Shown in pieces: positions 34,260 to 41,429 of a DNA stretch of 64,000 bases (within the stretch, counting starts at the first letter, position 1; every line of letters begins with the position of its first letter). Under the pieces are notes generated by a model. The model saw only the letters and a list, made by a program, of their open reading frames with translations. It searched no databases and was not told the DNA's origin. Location: the NCBI RefSeq assembly GCF_014640535.1, contig NZ_BMHD01000001.1:1552214-1616213 (forward strand), in the 5' to 3' direction. A program made the position numbers and the translations under genes. The DNA is from Cnuibacter physcomitrellae (GTDB lineage Bacteria; Actinomycetota; Actinomycetes; Actinomycetales; Microbacteriaceae).

Positions 34260-34314
34260 CGGGGGTTCCTCTCGCTTCGTTGCGAACTGCGTTCGATCAC
34301 AGTACCGGAAATCG

Positions 34315-34341
34315 TTGATAGCGCTACTGGCAGCGCTGCCA
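34315..34341. promoter_or_regulatory. Two LacI-type operators in a divergent promoter region
   Basis: A perfect 14-bp palindrome TGGCAGCGCTGCCA (34328-34341) lies next to a second AGCGCT-centred half-matched site (TTGATAGCGCTACT, 34315-34328), centres 12 bp apart. The first matches the site on the CoA-transferase promoter at 30095-30108. Position between the divergent Gfo/Idh/MocA and importer genes suits joint control. Confidence 0.7.
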
Positions 34342-34454
34342 AAATTACGTTAGTGTCGGGCCACACCATCCGTCAACCACAGCGATTCACCGGCGAATCG
34401 AGCGGGAACCGTGCCCGGTTGACCTTCTGCACAACGCATTTCAAGGGAGAAATC

Positions 34455-35534
34455 GTGGCATCATCACGGCACACCAAGCGGCTCGTCCAGGCAGCCGGCG
34501 TCCTCTCCGCGGTCATGGCGATCACGGTCCTCGCGGGCTGCACCTCGGCCCCGGCCGAGGGCGGCGGCTCCACCCCCGGATCCGACGGCAAGTTCGTCAT
34601 CGGGTTCGAGCAGCCCCTCGGCGGTCAGGCCTGGCGCGAGATGGGACTGGCGTCCCTCCAGGCGCTCGCGAACAGCCCGGAGTACAAGGACAAGGTCGAG
34701 CTCAAGATCGTCCGTACCAACGACAACGACGCGGCACAGCAGAACGCGGCGATGCAGAACCTCATCGCCGACGGCGTCGACCTCATCCTCTTCGACCCCG
34801 CCTCCTCCAGCGGTGCGGATGCGGCCATCACGCAGGCCACGGCCCAGGGCATCCCGGTCATCGCCAACGGCGGGCCGTACGACAGTGAGGACGTCTACGT
34901 CGTCTCGACCGATTGGGCCAACGCCGGCACCATCGGTGCGAACTGGCTGCTCGACAACCTCGGCTCGAACAAGAACATCGCCGTCCTGGAGGGCCTCGCG
35001 GGCGTGCCGCTCAACGAGGGCTCGATGCCCGGCGTGATCGACACCCTCGAGAAGGGCGGCGCGACGGTGGTCGCGCAGGACACGAACGGCTGGAACGAGG
35101 CGACCGCGCAGGAGGCGATGTCCACCATCCTCCGCTCCAACCCGGACATCGGCGGCGTCTACTCCTTCCTCACGGGCGGGCAGGGCGTCCCCGAGGCGTT
35201 CAAGGCGGCGGGCATCCCGTTCGTCCCCGTCGTGGGCGGCTCCGGCTACAACGGCGAGGCGTGCGAGCTCGTCGAGTACGGGTCCGAGGGGCTGAAGGGC
35301 GACATGGTCTTCGGCCAGCCCGCGATCTACGCGAAGGGCCTGGAGCAGGCCGTCGCGCTCCTCGAGGGTCAGGAGATCGAGAGGGAGCAGTACTTCCCGC
35401 CGCTGGAGATCACGAACGAGAACGCCGCCGACTACTGCCTCACCGACAAGCCGGCCAACTTCCAGCTCGGCTACGACTTCCCCGGTCTCGACCTGAAGCT
35501 CGACGACGTCCTGAAGTACTACTCGGGCTCCTGA
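34455..35534 (+). CDS. Ribose-type ABC importer binding lipoprotein
   Basis: A 359-residue periplasmic-binding-protein family (RbsB/CUT2) lipoprotein. The start is a GTG at 34455 with GGGAG 6-7 nt upstream. The signal peptide ends in the lipobox VLAGC (about residue 29). QQNAAMQNLIADGVDLILFDPASS and PVIANGG are typical of sugar-binding members. It opens a four-gene CUT2 operon with ATPase and two permeases; the divergent catabolic genes suggest a polyol, pentose or inositol-like substrate. Confidence 0.92.
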   Translation: MASSRHTKRLVQAAGVLSAVMAITVLAGCTSAPAEGGGSTPGSDGKFVIGFEQPLGGQAWREMGLASLQALANSPEYKDKVELKIVRTNDNDAAQQNAAMQNLIADGVDLILFDPASSSGADAAITQATAQGIPVIANGGPYDSEDVYVVSTDWANAGTIGANWLLDNLGSNKNIAVLEGLAGVPLNEGSMPGVIDTLEKGGATVVAQDTNGWNEATAQEAMSTILRSNPDIGGVYSFLTGGQGVPEAFKAAGIPFVPVVGGSGYNGEACELVEYGSEGLKGDMVFGQPAIYAKGLEQAVALLEGQEIEREQYFPPLEITNENAADYCLTDKPANFQLGYDFPGLDLKLDDVLKYYSGS

Positions 35535-35569
35535 GCCGCGGACGTCCCTCTTCCAAGGAGATCACTGAC

Positions 35570-37204
35570 GTGACAGACGCACAGACGGGCGCGGCGACCA
35601 CCTCGGTCGCGGCGCCCGTCGCCTCCCCTCCCTCCGGCACCCCCGCCGACGCGGCGCGCGCCGGGACCTCGCCCTCCGACACCGTCCCCACCGACGCCCT
35701 GCTCGTCGCGACCGACCTGGTCAAGAGCTACGGACCCGTCAAGGCGGTGCAGGGGGTCACCTTCCACTGCATGCCCGGCGAAGTGCTCGCCCTCGTCGGA
35801 GAGAACGGCGCCGGCAAGAGCACGGTGGCGAAGATGCTCGCGGGCGCGGTGACGCCCACCTCGGGTGCCATCACCGTCTCCGGGGCCCCTCTCGCCTCGG
35901 GCAGCGTGCGTCAGTCGCGGCAGTCCGGCGTCCGATGCGCGTTCCAGGAGCTGGCCCTCGTGCCCGACTGGACCGTCGCGGAGAACCTCAGCCTCCCCGA
36001 CGGCGCTCCGCTCCGCGGCTTCTCGCAGAAGAAGGCGGTGCGGGCGGCGCGCGAGCTGCTCGACGCCCTGCACCTCCCGCAGATCGACCCGCGGGCCGCG
36101 GTCGGCTCGCTCTCGCTGGCCGACCGGCAGCTCGTCGAGATCGCCCGGGCGCTCGCCGGCGCACCGACGCTGCTCATCCTCGACGAGGCGTCGTCGGCGC
36201 TCACCCCGCCGGGTGTGGCCTGGCTGTTCGAGCGCATCCGCGAGCTCACCGCGCAGGGCGGGAGTGTCATCTACGTGTCGCACCGGCTCGGCGAGATCGC
36301 CGAGATCGCCGACCGCGGCACCGTCCTCCGCGACGGGCGGGTCGCGGGAGAGTTCGTCCGCGGCGGATGGACCGACGACCAGCTCATCTCGATGATGGCC
36401 GGCCGCGAGGCCGAACGCTTCTTCCCCGCACCGCCGCCTCGCACCTCGGATGCAGTGGCCCTGTCGGTCGAGAACCTCCGGGCCGAGGGCCTCCGCAGCG
36501 TCTCGCTCGAGGTGGGCGCGGGCGAGATCCTCGGCGTCGGCGGGCTGCAGGGCCACGGTCAGGCCGAGCTCCTGCGCGCGCTGTTCGGGGCGAGCCCCGC
36601 TCAGGCCGACTCGTGGACCGTGGGCGGCCGGCGCATCCGCCGCACCACCCCGGTGCGCTCGGTCGCCCGCGGACTCGGATACGTGCCCGAGGACCGCAAG
36701 AAGGAGGGCCTGGCGCTCGAGATGAGCGTCGGCGAGAACCTCCTGGCGCCGTGGTTCCGGTGGTGGCAGCTCGGCGGTCGGCCCCGTCTGTCGAAGGAGA
36801 GGGGCTGGATCTCCGGCATCCTCTCCGTCCTGTCGGTCCGCACCCGCGGACCGCTCGAGCTGGCGGGCTCGCTGTCCGGCGGCAACCAGCAGAAGCTCGT
36901 GTTCGGTCGCTGGATGAACCGCGACCGCACCGTCATCCTCCTGCACGACCCCACGCGAGGCATCGACGTGCGGGCCAAGCAGGAGCTCTATGGAGCGATC
37001 GTCGACCTCGCGGAGCAGGGCGTCGGCATCCTCTGGTTCTCGACCGAGGTGGAGGAGCTCGTGCACGTGTGCCATCGAGTCGTCGTGCTGTACCAGGGCC
37101 GCGTCGCCGACGAGCTGACCGGCGACCGGCTGACCCCGGATGCGGTGGTCGGCGCCGCCGTCACCGGATCGAGCGCGGCGATCAGGGGCGGAGCCGTCGC
37201 ATGA
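35570..37204 (+). CDS. Ribose-type ABC importer ATPase (two nucleotide-binding domains)
   Basis: A 544-residue duplicated ATPase of the RbsA/XylG/MglA group. Domain 1 has Walker A GENGAGKST, signature SLSLADRQLVEIARAL and Walker B LLILDEASSAL. Domain 2 has the degenerate loop GGLQGHGQAELL usual for the group, signature LSGGNQQKLVFGRW and LHDPTRGIDV. An Ala/Pro/Thr-rich tail of about 40 residues precedes domain 1. The start is a GTG at 35570 with AAGGAG 9 nt upstream. The gene overlaps the permease start by 4 bp. Confidence 0.93.
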   Translation: MTDAQTGAATTSVAAPVASPPSGTPADAARAGTSPSDTVPTDALLVATDLVKSYGPVKAVQGVTFHCMPGEVLALVGENGAGKSTVAKMLAGAVTPTSGAITVSGAPLASGSVRQSRQSGVRCAFQELALVPDWTVAENLSLPDGAPLRGFSQKKAVRAARELLDALHLPQIDPRAAVGSLSLADRQLVEIARALAGAPTLLILDEASSALTPPGVAWLFERIRELTAQGGSVIYVSHRLGEIAEIADRGTVLRDGRVAGEFVRGGWTDDQLISMMAGREAERFFPAPPPRTSDAVALSVENLRAEGLRSVSLEVGAGEILGVGGLQGHGQAELLRALFGASPAQADSWTVGGRRIRRTTPVRSVARGLGYVPEDRKKEGLALEMSVGENLLAPWFRWWQLGGRPRLSKERGWISGILSVLSVRTRGPLELAGSLSGGNQQKLVFGRWMNRDRTVILLHDPTRGIDVRAKQELYGAIVDLAEQGVGILWFSTEVEELVHVCHRVVVLYQGRVADELTGDRLTPDAVVGAAVTGSSAAIRGGAVA

Positions 37205-38208
37205 GCGCCGTCACTCCCCCGGTCTCGCGGTTCGGGTTCCTGAACGGCACCGGCATCACCCGGCTCCGCCGCGAAGGCGCGATCGCCCCGATCGGCGCGT
37301 TCGTGATCTTCTTCGTGGTCTATGTGGCGATCAACCCGTCGCTGCTCACCCGGTTCCAGCTGCAGACCGCGGCGAACCTCGTCGTGCCGCTCGCGCTCGT
37401 CGCCCTCGGGCAGCTCATCATCGTGCTCGTCGGCGGCATCGACATCTCCATCGGCGCGATCATGAGCCTGTCGAACGTCGTGTTCGCCGTGCAGATGGAG
37501 ACCATGCCCGTGCCGGTCGCGATCCTCATCGGACTCGCCACGGGCCTCGCGTGCGGACTCTTCAACGGGCTGCTCGTGGCGTACGGCGGGTTCCCCGCCA
37601 TCGCGGTGACGCTGGCCTCGGCGTTCATCTTCGGCTCTCTCTCGCGCGAGGTGCTCGACGCCCCCGGCGGCGGCATCACCAAGGAGTTCTACCTCGCCAC
37701 CTCGGGCGAGCTGCTGCCGTTCCTGCCGATCTCCCTGGTCTGGCTCGCCGTCGTGGCCGTGCTGCTCTGGCTGCTGCTGCAGCGCACGGCGCTCGGCCGC
37801 CACATCTACGGCGTCGGGTCGAACATGGAGAGCGTCCGCGCCGCCGGCCTGAACGCGCGGCTGACGAAGCTCATCGCGTTCGGGCTCTCGGGCGTGCTCG
37901 TGTCGATCGGCGCGATCCTCCTCGCCGGGTCGACCGTCACCGGCGACCCGCGCTCCGGCGATCCGTACCTGCTGTCGTCGATCGCCGCCGTCGCTCTCTC
38001 CGGTGCGGCCTTCACCGGCGGGCGCGGGTCGATCATCGGCACCATCCTCGCCGCCTGCACGCTCGGCCTCATCGGCAACCTGCTGTTCTTCGCCGGCATC
38101 AACTCGTACTGGCAGTACGTCATCTCGGCGCTCATCATCGTCGCGGTCGTCGGGATCCCCGTCGTCTGGCGCCGGGTGGCGTTCGCCGTGAAGGGAGCCC
38201 GATCATGA
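37201..38208 (+). CDS. Ribose-type ABC importer permease 1
   Basis: A 335-residue membrane permease of the CUT2 (RbsC-like) family, with about 8-10 hydrophobic segments. GGIDISIGAIMSLSNVVFA and GRHIYGVGSNMESVRAAGLN are family hallmarks. The ATG overlaps the ATPase stop (ATGA), and its own stop overlaps the next permease start. The presence of two different permeases suggests a heterodimeric channel. Confidence 0.92.
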   Translation: MSAVTPPVSRFGFLNGTGITRLRREGAIAPIGAFVIFFVVYVAINPSLLTRFQLQTAANLVVPLALVALGQLIIVLVGGIDISIGAIMSLSNVVFAVQMETMPVPVAILIGLATGLACGLFNGLLVAYGGFPAIAVTLASAFIFGSLSREVLDAPGGGITKEFYLATSGELLPFLPISLVWLAVVAVLLWLLLQRTALGRHIYGVGSNMESVRAAGLNARLTKLIAFGLSGVLVSIGAILLAGSTVTGDPRSGDPYLLSSIAAVALSGAAFTGGRGSIIGTILAACTLGLIGNLLFFAGINSYWQYVISALIIVAVVGIPVVWRRVAFAVKGARS

Positions 38209-39296
38209 GCACGACCGCAGCGACCGGGCACTCCGCCGGATCGAATCCGGATGAGGTGACCAGCGCATCCGGCGCCCTCGGCACGACGGCGGAGCCGGTC
38301 GGGCCCACGGGGTCCTCCTCCCCCGGCGCGGGGCCCGCCCGCTCCTCCTCGGGGCTGTCGTGGCTCGGGCGTGTGCCGCGCGCGGTGTGGCCGCTGCTGG
38401 CCTTCCTCGTGCTGTTCGGCATCGGCGGCCTCATCCGCCCCAACCTCATCACGGTCGACTCGCTCATCGGCACGGCGACGTTCGCGATCATCCTCGCGAT
38501 CGCGTCGTTCGGGCAGACGGTCGCGGTGATCCAGGCGGGCATCGACCTCTCGGTGCCGAACACCATCGGGTTCGCGGCCCTGTCGTTCCTGGCGTGGGTG
38601 GGGCCGCTCGGGCCGGTCGGCGCGTTCGTCGCCGCGCTCCTGTCGGGCGCGGTGATCGGGGCGCTGAACGGGCTCGTGATCTCGAAGCTGCAGCTGACGC
38701 CGATCGTGACCACGATCGCGATGAACGGGCTGCTGTTCGGGGTGATCCTGCTCGCGTTCAACTTCTCGGAGCTCACCGTCGTGCCGGACTTCGTCGTCGC
38801 GATCACGTCGGCGAAGATCGAGGTGTTCGGGATCACCATGGCGGCGGTCTTGCCGCTCGGTCTCGGTCTGATGGTCGTGCTGCAGCTCATCCTGTCGTTC
38901 ACCGGATGGGGGCGCTCGCTCTTCGTCACCGGCTCCGCGGCCGAGGTGTCGCGGCTCGCCGGGCTCTCGGTGGACCGCATCCGCATCTCGGGATACGTGG
39001 TGTCGGGCCTTCTCGCCGCCTTCGCCGGCATCGTGATCGTGGGGTACTACCAGCAGGCGTCCGCGACGATGGGCGCGAGCTACCTGCTCTCGTCGGTCGC
39101 CGCGGTCGTCGTCGGCGGCGCGTCGATCTTCGGCGGACGCGGCTCCGTCGTCGGCACCGTGGGCGGCGCCCTCGTGCTGGCGCAGGTGAGCACCCTCGTG
39201 ACGGTGCTGAACCTCGGGGCGAACATCCAGCAGCTCATCTACGGCGTGATCATCCTCGTGGTCATCTCCCTCTACGGCCGCCGCCGCGGCGCGTGA
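38205..39296 (+). CDS. Ribose-type ABC importer permease 2
   Basis: A 363-residue CUT2 permease with a Ser/Gly/Pro-rich cytoplasmic N-terminal tail of about 60 residues before the first helix. QAGIDLSVPNTIGFAALSF and TGSAAEVSRLAGLSVDRIRI are the family stretches. The ATG at 38205 overlaps the stop of permease 1 by 4 bp. Last gene of the importer operon; a perfect 24-bp palindrome follows the stop. Confidence 0.92.
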   Translation: MSTTAATGHSAGSNPDEVTSASGALGTTAEPVGPTGSSSPGAGPARSSSGLSWLGRVPRAVWPLLAFLVLFGIGGLIRPNLITVDSLIGTATFAIILAIASFGQTVAVIQAGIDLSVPNTIGFAALSFLAWVGPLGPVGAFVAALLSGAVIGALNGLVISKLQLTPIVTTIAMNGLLFGVILLAFNFSELTVVPDFVVAITSAKIEVFGITMAAVLPLGLGLMVVLQLILSFTGWGRSLFVTGSAAEVSRLAGLSVDRIRISGYVVSGLLAAFAGIVIVGYYQQASATMGASYLLSSVAAVVVGGASIFGGRGSVVGTVGGALVLAQVSTLVTVLNLGANIQQLIYGVIILVVISLYGRRRGA

Positions 39297-39303
39297 GCCC
39301 GTG

Positions 39304-39365
39304 TCGCCACACCCTTGGCCTTTCGCCCTGCGCATGCATGTGGCGAAAGGCCAAGGGTGTGGCGA
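39304..39365. repeat. Perfect 24-bp intergenic palindrome (type with 19-nt spaced word)
   Basis: Arms 39304-39327 and 39342-39365 are exact reverse complements with a 14-base loop containing GCATGC. The word TCGCC occurs at 39304 and 39323, 19 nt apart. It begins 8 bp after the permease stop and ends 8 bp before the next -10 box. Confidence 0.92.
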
Positions 39366-39372
39366 ACGTGAT

Positions 39373-39378
39373 TAGGGT
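39373..39378 (+). promoter_or_regulatory. Likely leaderless -10 box (TAGGGT)
   Basis: TAGGGT ends 6 nt before the GTG at 39385. It follows the palindrome at once, so the aldo/keto reductase probably has its own promoter rather than read-through from the importer operon. Confidence 0.5.
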
Positions 39379-39384
39379 GAGGAC

Positions 39385-40251
39385 GTGACGAACACCGTGC
39401 CTGTCTTCGAGCTCGACACCGGAACCCTCATGCCGCAGCTGGGACTGGGGGTGTGGCAGGCCTCCGACGAGGAGACGGAGCGCGTCGTGCGCTTCGCGAT
39501 CGACGAGGCCGGCTACCGCCACATCGACACCGCCCGCGCGTACGGCAACGAGGAGGGCGTCGGGCGGGCGATCGCGTCGGCGTCGGTGCCCCGCGAGGAC
39601 CTCTTCGTCACCACGAAGCTCTGGAACAGCGACCACGGGCGCTCGCGCACGCTGACGGCGGTGGATGCGTCGCTGTCGCGACTGGGGCTCGACTACCTCG
39701 ACCTGTTCCTCATCCACTGGCCCCTCGGCGACCGCGACCGGCTGGTGGAGACGTGGCTGGCGATGGAGGAGATCCTGGAGTCGGGCAAGGCCCAGGCCAT
39801 CGGCGTGTGCAACCACGAGCCGCACCACCTCGACTGGATCCTCGAGGGCGGATCGGTCGTGCCCGCGGTGAACCAGATCGAGCTGCACCCGCGCCTGCCG
39901 CAGTGGGTATCGCGCGCGTTCGACGACTCGCACGGGATCGTGACCGAGTCGTGGAGCCCGCTCGGCGGCACCAGCAACTCCGGGTGGGGCGGCGACTCCA
40001 AGCCCAACACCCTGCTGACCGACGAGACGCTCGTGTCGATCGGCGAGCAGTACGGCAAGACGCCGGCGCAGGTGATGATCCGCTGGCACCTGCAGAACGG
40101 GCTCGTCGTGATCCCGAAGTCGACGCACGAGGAGCGCATCCGTCAGAACATCGACGTGCTCGACTTCGAGCTCACGGGCGCGGACATCGAGCGCATCGCC
40201 CAGCTGGAGACCGGCGAGCGCGTCGGCTACCACCCCGACGACTTCGTCTGA
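39385..40251 (+). CDS. Aldo/keto reductase, 2,5-diketogluconate reductase type
   Basis: A 288-residue NADPH-dependent aldo/keto reductase. The catalytic tetrad is in YRHIDTARAYGNE (Asp, Tyr), VTTKLWN (Lys) and LIHWPLGD (His). IPKSTHEERIRQN binds the cofactor phosphate. This branch reduces 2,5-diketo-D-gluconate, methylglyoxal and other carbonyls. It differs from the aldo/keto reductase at 21927 and is not in its operon. GTG start at leaderless distance from a TAGGGT box. Confidence 0.9.
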   Translation: MTNTVPVFELDTGTLMPQLGLGVWQASDEETERVVRFAIDEAGYRHIDTARAYGNEEGVGRAIASASVPREDLFVTTKLWNSDHGRSRTLTAVDASLSRLGLDYLDLFLIHWPLGDRDRLVETWLAMEEILESGKAQAIGVCNHEPHHLDWILEGGSVVPAVNQIELHPRLPQWVSRAFDDSHGIVTESWSPLGGTSNSGWGGDSKPNTLLTDETLVSIGEQYGKTPAQVMIRWHLQNGLVVIPKSTHEERIRQNIDVLDFELTGADIERIAQLETGERVGYHPDDFV

Positions 40252-40274
40252 TCCCGTCCGCTCGGCTCGCGTGC

Positions 40275-40340
40275 CCGGGGTTTGTCCAGGTTTCCGTCGC
40301 CTTTTCACCGATTCGCGACGGAAACCTGGACAAAGCCCGG
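40275..40340. repeat. 26-bp intergenic palindrome (family B)
   Basis: Arms 40275-40300 and 40315-40340 with one mismatch. The 20-base core TTTGTCCAGGTTTCCGTCGC is identical to that at 32077-32101, while the spacers differ. It lies between the convergent aldo/keto reductase and DMT transporter genes. Confidence 0.92.
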
Positions 40341-40387
40341 CTACATGAGCGCGGATGCGGAGCGCGAAGCGCGCTTCGACGGGAGCG

Positions 40388-41323
40388 TCAGCGCGGGGTG
40401 CGGCGGCGGGCGGGGATCGTGGCGATGGCGACGCCGAGCACGACGACGAGGATCGCGGCGGGGGTGGTCCAGTCGAGGGGCGCGACGCCGGGGAGCGCGA
40501 GGTCGAGCACGAGGGCGCCGGTGAGCTGACCGGCGACCGTGCAGAGGCCGAGGATGAGGACCCCCGTCACGCGGACGGCCGTCGCCAGCCCGAAGATGAA
40601 CGCGACGCCGAGCACGCCGCCGGTGTAGAGCCACCAGTCGCCGGGATACGCCGTCGGCAGACCCGTGCCGGCGACGGCCGCGTGGATGACGAGCGCGATG
40701 ACGAGCCCCGCCGTCCCCATCACGAAGTTGACGAACGTGCTCGTGACGCCCGAGCCGACAGCGGCGCCGAGGCGTCCGTTGCCACCCTGCTGGATCGCGT
40801 TCACGAAGCCCGCGATCAGCGGCAGCAGGAGCAGCCACACGGGGATGTCGACGCGGATGTGCGCCGACACCGACCAGACGACCGCCGCCACCGCGAGAGC
40901 GGCGCCGAGCGCGCGGCGCGTGGTGATGGGGCGCCGACCGCCGGGACCGAGCCCGAGGCGGTCGACGAGGAGTCCGCTGGCGGTGAGCCCGCCCACGAAG
41001 GCGATCGTGAACACCGAGATGCCGACCGCCACCGACGCGATGCTCTGCGTGAGGACGAAGAACGCCCCCGAGAGACCGCCGAACAGCGGCCACACGGGCA
41101 GCCGTCCCTCGCGCACCGCGGGGGCGATGCGGCGGAGCCCCCGCCGCCCCGACGGCATGAGCAGGAGGATCACCGTGACGATCACGAGCCCCGAGCCGAA
41201 GCTCAGGACGCTGGCCGAGAACCCGTCGCCGAGCCGGGTGCCGAGCTCGCCGTTCACGCGCGACTGCGTGGCCATGAGCGCGCCGCAGACGAACGCGATC
41301 ACGACCGCGAGCCACAGCGGCAT
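40388..41323 (-). CDS. DMT-superfamily transporter (DUF606/YdcZ, two repeats)
   Basis: A 311-residue membrane protein with about ten helices formed by two DUF606 (YdcZ) repeats; each begins with a helix followed by an asparagine-rich turn (MATQSRVNGELG and NAIQQGGNGRLG). Substrate unknown; relatives are predicted drug or metabolite exporters. I start at ATG 41323, where the first helix begins. A further ATG at 41386 lies in the loop of a long palindrome and has no ribosome site; a GTG at 41335 is also possible. Confidence 0.85.
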   Translation of the reverse strand: MPLWLAVVIAFVCGALMATQSRVNGELGTRLGDGFSASVLSFGSGLVIVTVILLLMPSGRRGLRRIAPAVREGRLPVWPLFGGLSGAFFVLTQSIASVAVGISVFTIAFVGGLTASGLLVDRLGLGPGGRRPITTRRALGAALAVAAVVWSVSAHIRVDIPVWLLLLPLIAGFVNAIQQGGNGRLGAAVGSGVTSTFVNFVMGTAGLVIALVIHAAVAGTGLPTAYPGDWWLYTGGVLGVAFIFGLATAVRVTGVLILGLCTVAGQLTGALVLDLALPGVAPLDWTTPAAILVVVLGVAIATIPARRRTPR

Positions 41324-41348
41324 GAGCGGGCGCACCGCGCCCGCCGCA

Positions 41349-41422
41349 TCCGTTCCGCCACCCTGCTGGCGTTCCGCCACGCTCATGCGCGTGGCGAAGG
41401 GGCAGCAGGGTGGCGGAACGGA
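41349..41422. repeat. Perfect 20-bp nested palindrome (type with 19-nt spaced word)
   Basis: Outer arms 41349-41368 and 41403-41422 are exact reverse complements. An inner 8-bp stem (41375-41382 with 41389-41396) closes a 6-base loop. TTCCGCCA occurs at 41353 and 41372, 19 nt apart. It starts 8 bp past the helicase stop on the minus strand and likely ends that transcript. Confidence 0.92.
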
Positions 41423-41429
41423 GGGAGGG

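Noticed and set aside
33327-34454. In-frame extension upstream of the ribose-type binding protein
   Set aside because: It runs antisense through the Gfo/Idh/MocA gene and the promoter region. The GTG at 34455 has a ribosome site and begins a proper lipoprotein signal.
41324-41386. Earlier ATG (41386) for the DMT transporter
   Set aside because: The codon lies in the loop of a strong palindrome, has no ribosome site, and adds a non-membrane stretch not expected in the family.
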